64,000 nt of DNA from Paratinospora sagittata (lineage: Eukaryota; Streptophyta; Magnoliopsida; Ranunculales; Menispermaceae). The notes under the pieces were generated by a model. It ran no database searches, was not told where the DNA came from, and worked only from the letters and a program-made list of their open reading frames with translations. The stretch spans positions 28,922,308 to 28,986,307 of the forward strand of contig CM069603.1 in assembly GCA_035771175.1 (NCBI GenBank), read 5' to 3'. Made by a program: the position numbers and the translations under genes. Below are positions 56,963 to 64,000 of this stretch, piece by piece (position 1 is the stretch's first letter; each line of letters starts with the position of its first letter).

Positions 56963-57186
56963 AGATTTATAATATATATATATATATATGTGTCTATATA
57001 TCTATGTATATATGAGATATATATATATATATATATATAACTTGTTGCTAATGGGAAATTTGAATTCAATGAAGACATAAACATCAAGGGGAAAATAGAA
57101 AATATTGTTCAGCAAACAAGGTATAAATCTTAAAAATGTTAGGAATATATGTATTTCACAATTTTTATCTTCCTTTCAGCAAGATA
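56714..57186 (+). repeat. Leader with (AT)n microsatellite
   Basis: Long pure (AT) runs at about 56900-56958, 56973-56989 and 57016-57039 within AT-rich leader. A pyrimidine run and CAG (TCTTCCTTTCAG, ends 57180) lie just before the ORF start, like a splice acceptor. Confidence 0.75.
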
Positions 57187-58791
57187 ATGGCCTCAAGTAA
57201 AGGAACGACTTCCAGTAGTCGGGAATCAATTCCTACCAGACTTACGGAACTTTCCAAATGGGAGGTTATGACTATGAGGAGTATCGACATGAGAAATCTC
57301 CGCCTTCGTCTTATTCTTCACGATTAATTCTCAAAGCTGAGGTGGCTGAATATAACAAAAGTTGAGGGTTACGTCTCCTTCAACTTGGTGAAGTCATTTT
57401 ACGAATCCATGAATAGCATTGGACTTCAAGAAAATGGGATCGGCCCTGTCTTGGAGACAATGATCAAGGGAGCAAAGATTTCCATCAGCATCGAAACTAT
57501 TTCACGACTTATGGAAATCCCAATAGGAGACAAGATCATTGATTCATACGAACCCCAGACAGTTGCAAAGATTGCGGAATTCAAAGAACAATTGTTCAAT
57601 TTCCTTACCGTAAAGGTGTACACCCGAATGATGTACGCCCACCTCCCAAATAATCTCCATAAACCACCCCTTGCCGGCCTTGGGAAGATTGTAGTCGGCA
57701 ACATCTTGCCGGAAATGGTGACTAGAAGATCCATGACAAGAGCTCAACTTCTTGTGTTATACTGCTTAGAAAAAGGAATCTTTGTCTCCCTACCTCACAT
57801 TATCATCTAACAAATGTTATGGGTGATTCAAAACCCTACAAAGAAGGAGCTCCTCAGCTACGAAGTCTTGATAATGAGGATGCTATTGGAGGAAAACATT
57901 AATACCTTTGATGAGTCTTCGACACAGATCACTAAAGTTGTTAGAGTATCCTCCATCTCCAAGACTTTCGTCGCAAAGGGAGGAGTGACTGACGAAAAAA
58001 TATTTGGCGCGACTTCACGGGAAAATAACGAAAAAACTAGAGATAACAATGGAGGTTATCAACGAAAAAGTCAGTGCAAGAGTCCTATTAGGGAAGCACT
58101 AATTAATGAACTAAATTAGAACACTGCAACAAACCCAGTCCGGAATAATGGTCAACCCGATCATCTATTCTTTGAGGAGGATCTCTTTGGAAACCTTGGT
58201 CAACCACAAACAAATCAGGGTAGACGGAGAATTCCGGCAAATCCACCTTCCTGGAACCTCCCAAACCATGAAAATACAACCTCTCAGGGGTTTCCAATTC
58301 CTAAGGTACCTTACCAGCTGAATACACAATTTCCTATGAACCAACCACAACAGAATTGGACGACAGCAAATTTTGGAAGGCAAGATATCTCGATGAGTAC
58401 ACTGTTTCAAAACTTTTTGACTCAAGCATATCCAAACGTCCAAGAGGTCCCAATTAGGAAGTCTTCATATAATCAAACCAACTACCTTCTACCTATGAGT
58501 CAACCATACGGCCAATACTTTCCACCAATGCCTACAGCTTACCCTCCACCTATGGGACAGTTAACCTACCAACAATCGGCCAACCAACCATCTATGGGAA
58601 AACAGGCTAACCCATTTGACCAATTAAATGTGATTGTATATAGTCTTGCTCAAATGGAGGAGAACCACAATGCTTTGATAACGCGTGTGCAAAACTTAGA
58701 AGAACAAGGAATGACTTCTCAATATTTTTCTGTTAGTCATTCTATAACTAGTAGAAGGTCCAGGAGGAGTAGTAGTAAGCGGGAAAATTAG
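57187..58791 (+). pseudogene. Plant-transposon-protein-like ORF with Pro/Gln-rich tail
   Basis: One frame of about 530 codons from ATG 57187 (MASSKGTTSSSRESIP) to TAG near 58789, with only three in-frame stops (57325 TAA, 57808 TAA, 58117 TAG) and no frameshift. Domain part: FNLVKSFYESMNS, GIGPVLETMIKGAKISIS, FLTVKVYTRMMYAHL, LGKIVVGNILPEM, RAQLLVLYCLEKGIFVSLPH. This is the same general type as the pseudogene at 1-581/5122-5460. The C-terminal part is Pro/Gln/Asn-rich (QPYGQYFPPMPTAYPPPMGQ) and ends with a short coiled coil (LAQMEENHNALITRVQNLEE) and an Arg/Ser tail. Composition suggests a Gag-like structural protein, but function is unknown. Confidence 0.65.
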
Positions 58792-59572
58792 GAAAATTAC
58801 TGGCATTGTAACTATTTTCTTTTTATGAATGAAATGTTTTGTTTGAGACTATGTTTGGTATCACTAACTTTGGAAAATTACTTACAACCATTATTTCTTT
58901 TGTATCACTAACTTTGGACTGGTATGGACACAACAAAATTGGAAGATACTAAATAAAACGTGGAAGTAAGAAAACCCACGACCTTGTGTGAAAAGAAACA
59001 TCTAGGGAAAGTTGAATTACTAACATTATCACAAAGTTTACACGGTATGGGAAGAGTAAACTTGGACGATACTATTAGTGAACTCCCCTCCTGTCAATGT
59101 TTTATAGAGACCGTGCTCATACAACTTAACTTGGTTGTTATTGTCAAATTCATGTGGTATGGGACACACGAACTTGGATAATAGTCGAAGAGACTAAGCA
59201 AAAGAGTCTGAACACATAAGAATGTTATAGAACATTAGATTAAGATATTTATCAAGGCAAATCTTAGAACCTTTATGACTCATATGAATTTCCAAAAATA
59301 TATGTATGTTCACAAACCATAACCAAAATATTTGAAGCTCTTTCAAAAAATTTTACTTATTATATGAACACTCTAACCTTGTTTTACACTATGGCCAAAT
59401 ATACGAGGCACATAAGATTCTTTGATTCCTCACCAAAAACCTTTCACTATACCTAGAAAAATAGGTGGTTTTATATTGTAGAACTCTCAAACTTTTTGCT
59501 GAGAATATCATAATATTATACTTGGCTACGGTTCCTAAAACATGGTTTCATTTTCTCATTGCCAGTGAGAAA
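58792..59572. other. Non-coding segment between ORF and gag
   Basis: AT-rich, no ORF with family features. Two short near-repeats of GGTATCACTAACTTTGG (about 58857 and 58900). Confidence 0.4.
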
Positions 59573-60700
59573 ATGAAAACCAGAAAGAGAGGAAGGCCAT
59601 GCACAGTCCGTCCAACAAAGAAGGCACCTCCTGTGATTCAAAATCAGGAACCGCCACCTCCAAGGGCATAACAGGCCACTCCCAACACTGCCACTACTTC
59701 TGGGCAGGCAGTACCACCTCAACCCACACCCTTTGTCATGCCCCCGGGCACAGAACACTTCTTCGCCGAATTTATTGAGGCGATGAAGATGATTGTTCAA
59801 ACGGCCGTCCATGAGACCGCAGCCAACCAAGTGGTCACTGTGCAGGCACCTGTTCGATTTCGGTCGGAGACTCAAATCAACCAGATTATGAAGTATAAGA
59901 GGCTACAGCCCCTTACCTTTGTTGGCACCATGGATGCGGAAGATGGGCAGAAATGGCTTGATAAGTCGAAGAAGGCTCTCATGGCTATGGGAGTCAAAGA
60001 GGGTCGGAAAATTCCACTAGGTTCCTACCAACTTGTTGGTGGGGCTACTTCATGGTGGATAACGGTGAAGGAAGACCCAAGGGTCAATACCACAAACATG
60101 ACTTGGCAAGAATTCGAGTCACTGTTCATTGACGAGTACTTCCCTAGTACTGTGAAGAGGTAGAGGAGCCAGAAGTTCGCTAGGCTGTACCAAGGCAGCA
60201 TGATAGTTCGCGAGTATGCTGTCAGATTCAAGGAATTATTGGTCTACTCACTCTCCACCATCTCAACAGAGCAAAATAAGGCCGAGAAATTCTATAATGG
60301 CCTTCGTTCAGACATCCGACAAGCCCTGTCAATCTTGGATCTCAAGAATTACAAGAAGCTTGTCGACAAGGCCATGAGCTTTGAGCAGGAGCAAAGAATG
60401 AACAGGGGAAAAAGGCCTGCAACATTTTCCCAACAGGGCAACAAGAGGAAGCCTTATTTTAATCAAAACCCAGCCTTCCCACTCCTGGTACAAAAGCATG
60501 AGGCAGCGGCACCTGCGGCTAAAACATCTAACCCTGGCCATCAGGGTTTTTGCAATCATGGCCGAGGTGGCCGCAACGGCAGGGGTGGCCGTCGTAATGG
60601 CATTGACAAGGGTGGTGGTCAGTAGCACCACATTCAACATGGCCAGCAGAACCATCAGCAGGTGCCTCAGCAGCAGAGGCTGACGTGTTTCAACTGTGGC
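59573..60700 (+). pseudogene. Gypsy-D gag
   Basis: Probable start ATG 59573 (MKTRKRGRPCTVRP), basic N-terminus, stop at 59669. The frame continues PPGTEHFFAEFIEAMKM, LQPLTFVGTMDAEDGQKWLD, GSYQLVGGATSWWITV, TWQEFESLFIDEYFP. After a TAG at 60161: FARLYQGSMIVREYAVRFKE, LLVYSLSTIS, KFYNGLRSDIRQAL. A Gly/Arg-rich nucleic-acid-binding stretch follows (GRGGRNGRGGRRNG) to a TAG at 60623. The zinc knuckle is cut short (CFNCG then a stop at about 60702). Confidence 0.85.
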
Positions 60701-61160
60701 TAGCAGGATGTCTGTCCCCACCCTCAACATCCGCGGCAGCCTGTTCCTGCAGTTCCAGTCCAACAAGCCCTACCTAGTGCTAACGCCCGACCCAGGCAGA
60801 ACCAGCAAAACCAGGGGCAACGACAATAGGGCAAAGCATTTACTATCGCTCAGCAGCCCCTCCCAGACAACAATGTAGTCGAAGGTACATTTTCTTTGTT
60901 CAATACAATGGCGCGTGTTTTGTTTGGTTCGGGTGTTACGTACTCCTTTATATCTTCTACATCGGTAAGGAATTTAGGGTTGTATCCTGAACCCAAAGAC
61001 ATCACAATCTATGTCTCATCACCATTAAGATCTGGTACTGATGTGACATTGTAGTGTTCTCGATGTGAACTTCCAATGTCTGAACAGATAATTTATGCAG
61101 ATCTTTTTGTGATGGACATTGAAGACATCATCCTCGGCATGGACTAGCTTGCACCACTAA
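60701..61160 (+). pseudogene. Gypsy-D protease
   Basis: ARVLFGSGVTYSFISS near 60908-60955 matches the chromovirus protease block, but the catalytic Asp is Gly. VMDIEDIILGMD precedes a TAG where the family has Trp (GMDWL). Several stops between. Confidence 0.8.
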
Positions 61161-61177
61161 ATGCTAAGATCGATTGC

Positions 61178-62157
61178 TTGAATAAGCAAGTTCAGTTAAC
61201 CTTGCCCACTGGGGAGTTTGTCAAGATTCTGGGAACGAGGAAATGGATACGCAACTCGACTGTTGCACTCCTCAAGGCACAACTCCGAGCTCTATCCCTT
61301 GGTGATGACAATGAATCACCAACGGTGTACCCTCTCGAGGTACATGATGTCCCGGTTATATCTGAATTTCCAATAGTTTTTCTGAATGACCTTCCTAGTC
61401 TACCCCCAGTTCGGGAATTCGATTTTGAGATCAAACTCATACCAGGAACGGGACCCATCTCAATTCCACCATACATAATGTCCAATGTTGAGCTGGTCAA
61501 ATTGGACAAACAACTGAAGGAATTGGAGAGTAATGGATTCATCAAAAAAAGTTCATCACCTTGGGGTGCTCCAGTTCTGTTTGTTCGCAAGAAGGATGGT
61601 TCGTTACGACTTTGCATAGACTATCGCAAGTTGAATAACGCCACCATCAAGAACAGCTACCCATTACCCAGGATCGATGACTTGTTCGACCAACTTAGAG
61701 ATGCCAAATACTTCTCTAAGTTTGATTTATGATCCGGTTATCATCAACTCCGGATCAGAGAGTCGGACATTACGATCCGGTGGTCTTTGTGGATGATATC
61801 TTGATATATTCCTCAACCGAGGTAGACCATAAGATACATCTGAGGATTGTCCTCCAGACCTTGAGAAGCCACCAGTTGTATGCAAAATTGAGTAAGTGCG
61901 AATTTTGGGAGAAGAGAGTTCAATTCCTAGGCCATGTGGTTTCAGACAATGGCATTGAGGTGGACCCTTCAAAGGTTGAAGCGATTTTAAACCGGAAGAA
62001 GCCTACCACAGTTACTCAAACCAGGAGTTTTCTTAGTTTGGCTGGCTATTACAGACGCTTCATCAAGGACTTCTCAAAGAATGTTGAACCTATGCCCAAG
62101 CTCACTCGGAAAGACGTGCGATTCATCTGGAATTTCACCTGTGAATCGTCATTTTAG
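61178..62157 (+). pseudogene. Gypsy-D reverse transcriptase with internal deletion
   Basis: [84 protein letters not shown] (first catalytic Asp). A TGA follows where the family has Arg, then SGYHQLRI. Between [12 protein letters not shown] (about 61765) and [11 protein letters not shown] (second motif, Asp-Asp kept) some 60 family residues are missing and the frame changes, so RT lacks the palm segment between motifs. It continues [20 protein letters not shown] and [15 protein letters not shown] to a TAG at 62155. Confidence 0.88.
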
Positions 62158-62160
62158 GAA

Positions 62161-62784
62161 TTGAAGAAATGCCTCACAACAGCACCAGTACTAATCACTC
62201 CAAGAAATGGAGTTGGGTTTTCACTATACATCGACGCCTCTCTCCAAGGCTTAGGTACAGTACTAATGCAAGAAGGCCAAGTTGTTGCATATGCTTCTAG
62301 GCAACTAAAGATTCATGAAGGTAATTACCCAACGCATGACCGGGAACTTGTTGCTGTCGTATTCGCACTGAAGTTATGGCGTCACTACCTATACGGTGAG
62401 TGGTTTGAGTTCTATTTGGATCATAAGAGTCTCAAGTACATCTACACTCAGAGAGACCTAAACCTCCGCCAAAGACGATGGTTACAATTCTTGAAAGATT
62501 ATGACTTTCAACTCCAATACCATCCGGGTAAGGCCAATGTTGTAGTTGATGCCCTAAGTAGAAAATCTTATGTTGTTGCTTGCACTCTTAACTTCGAGAT
62601 GGGGAAGTTGGCTACAGAAATAAAGAATTTTAACCTACAGCTCATTGAGGAGGGAGGAGGATCACGACTCTCTCAATTATCAGCCAACTCTGAGCTTGTT
62701 CGAAAGATTTCTGCAGCTCAAGCCAACGACCCTATGATAATGGAGAAACAAGAACTTCTACTTTTACTGGTCGGTCTCCAATGA
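62161..62784 (+). pseudogene. Gypsy-D RNase H
   Basis: [123 protein letters not shown]. Catalytic acidic residues are all present over 207 codons. The frame runs on into the linker to a stop at 62782. The best preserved part of gypsy-D. Confidence 0.88.
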
Positions 62785-63780
62785 CGGGGCCATTTTATGC
62801 AAAAAACGTCTCTGTCTACTGAACGATCCTCAAGTTTGGAAAGAAGTGCTCACCAAAATGCATTCTTCAAGGTTCGCTATGCATCTTGGGAGAGACAAGA
62901 TGTACAAGGATGTCAAGCAACAATTCTAGCTTTCTGGAATGAAGAAGGTTATTGCAGATTTCGTTGCTCGATGCCTCATGTGCCAACAAGTTAAGGTAGA
63001 ACGCAGACTTCCCTCTGGACTTCTCCAGCCTTTACCTACTGGATAATGGAAGTGGGAGAACATCACAATGGATTTTTTTACGGCCTTACCTCAAAATAAT
63101 AAAGGGCAAGATGTAGTCTAGGTTTTCATTGACAAACTTACAAAGTCTGCACACTTTTTACCAATAAAGTTCACAGATAATCCCGCCAAGCTTCCCGAAT
63201 TGTATGAAAGAGATATCGTACGCCTCCATGGCATACTACTCACCATCGTCTCTGATCGAGACCCTCGATTCACATCAAAATTTTGGCATAGTAGAATGGG
63301 CTCCAGGATCACCATGAGCACAACTTTTCACCCACAGACTGACGAGTAGTCAGAACGATTGATCCGGATATTACAAGATATGTTACGATGCTGCATTTTG
63401 GACTTTTATGACAGATGGGCGAAACAATTACATTTGGTAGAGTTTGCATACAACAACAGCTACCAAACTAGTATCGGCATGGCACCATATGAGGCTCTCT
63501 ATGGTCTCCCTCGCAGATCTCTGGTATGCTGGTTAGATATGGCAGATCGACCGTAGTTGGGGCCTTAACTAGTTTAAGAGGCTTCTGAGAAGATCACACT
63601 AGTAAATGAGCGACTTCGTGTAGCACAAAGTCGACAGAAGAGCTATGCTAACAAGCGGAGACAACCTCTAGAATTTGACAAGGAAGACTTGGTTTTTCTA
63701 AAAGTTCAGCCTACAAGAGGTGTCAAACGCTTTGGCATCAAAAGAAAGCTCTCCCCAACTGAAATACCCTGAATTGTTTT
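62785..63780 (+). pseudogene. Gypsy-D integrase
   Basis: Read in three frames: MHLGRDKMYKDVKQQF, a stop where the family has Trp, GMKKVIADFVARCLMCQQVK (zinc CxxC), ITMDFFTALPQN (first Asp), [29 protein letters not shown] (second Asp), TTFHPQTDE then a stop, LRCCILDFYDRWAKQLHLVE, FAYNNSYQTSIGMAPYEALY (catalytic Glu region), SRQKSYANKRRQPLEF. Ends in decayed C-terminal sequence (VKRFGIKRKLSP). No chromodomain follows. Confidence 0.85.
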
Positions 63781-64000
63781 CTAGTAATAGTTGATGATGT
63801 GATGCATTGTACCTTTTGACTAATCAATGAAATTGTGGAACTTTGTTTACAATATCTTAATATATTGTTTCATTTAATTAACCCTGCAGATGTCTAAAAA
63901 CAACTCAAACAGGAGTAATGACTCATCCACTCATGGCCTGCTTGGCAACCAGTAGAGACTCCTTTAGACTCTGATGCAAACCACAACTTCCTTGCATCAC
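63781..64000 (+). other. Sequence right of gypsy-D; possible start of another ORF
   Basis: AT-rich. TTAATTAACCCTGCAG ends just before an ATG at 63890 (MSKNNSNRSNDSSTHGLL). The setting, pyrimidine/CAG then ATG, resembles that before 57187. The frame has a stop after about 21 codons in this window. Confidence 0.35.

Larger units (their letters stand above)
55357..63780 (+). mobile_element. Gypsy-D, chromovirus-like element with an extra 5' ORF
   Basis: Plus strand. LTR 55357-56697, PBS 56703-56713, AT-rich leader, a plant-transposon-protein-like ORF (57187-58791), non-coding DNA, then gag, protease, RT, RNase H and integrase up to about 63780. The 3' end is broken, and no chromodomain, PPT or 3' LTR is seen. 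It is uncertain whether the 5' ORF belongs to the same element or is another insertion. Confidence 0.7.

Noticed and set aside
56800..57087. 95-codon Tyr/Ile-rich frame
   Set aside because: Translation of the (AT)n microsatellite.
59516..59875. 119-codon minus-strand frame
   Set aside because: Antisense to gypsy-D gag; no independent support.
60329..60766. 145-codon minus-strand frame
   Set aside because: Antisense to the Gly/Arg-rich part of gypsy-D gag; its length comes from composition bias.
61192..61617. 141-codon minus-strand frame
   Set aside because: Antisense to the conserved RT frame of gypsy-D.
1..64000. Host protein-coding genes, tRNA or rRNA genes
   Set aside because: No conserved host gene, cloverleaf or rRNA stretch was recognised; tRNA-like matches are only the short PBS complements.

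Overview
The window is repeat-dense DNA from a flowering plant nuclear genome. No intact host gene, tRNA or rRNA was found. Nearly every block can be assigned to LTR retrotransposons of the Ty1/copia type (SIRE/Maximus-like, tRNA-Met primer site) or the Ty3/gypsy type (chromovirus/Tekay-like and Athila-like). Most are decayed by stops, frameshifts, deletions, solo-LTR formation and nesting. The genus cannot be told from the sequence.

Layout. 1-5460: a minus-strand pseudogene of the plant-transposon-protein type, split by solo LTR S1 (582-5121, TSD ACGAT), which is itself split by solo LTR S2 (1992-4915, TSD TCTTG). 5850-23498: a minus-strand copia element (copia-A). Its integrase is broken by an inverted LTR of its own family (6420-8141), and its 5' LTR is split by a chromovirus (gypsy-C, 10580-21699, TSD CTCTC). 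Gypsy-C carries solo LTR S3 in gag (16202-19830, TSD GTGGA). 23499-25452: unassigned DNA with an inverted TAGCTACAAA array. 25453-25807: Athila-like LTR fragment. 25808-33130: copia-B, minus strand, with gag but no pol. 33131-43982: three plus-strand LTRs separated by two non-coding internal regions, a tandem non-autonomous element. 43983-45283: a spliced-looking transposon ORF fragment and an LTR fragment. 45437-54907: an Athila-like element without RT or integrase, whose gag is broken by copia LTR S4 (47446-50596), which holds gypsy LTR fragment S5. 54908-55356: protease fragment. 55357-63780: gypsy-D, with LTR, PBS, an extra plant-transposon-protein ORF, then gag-pro-RT-RNaseH-integrase with many stops.

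The most unusual signal is inside the copia LTRs. Just after the TATA box, in the part expected to be transcribed (R-U5), each LTR has a run of short hairpins. Their stem sequences differ from unit to unit but stay complementary, while the loop stays close to CCCGTAA (sense strand). Upstream of the TATA box a second array repeats an imperfect palindrome, GAGGGCGCT...AGCGTCCTG. The related copia-A and copia-B LTRs instead carry GGAGCGCGTTCCT-like palindromes at that place, and similar motifs also occur in the LTRs of the gypsy-C chromovirus. These arrays look like structural or regulatory modules of the LTRs and are where LTR rearrangements have happened.

All coordinates were read by eye. LTR ends supported by a TSD are exact; domain limits and truncation points are approximate. 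No alignment or database search was run.
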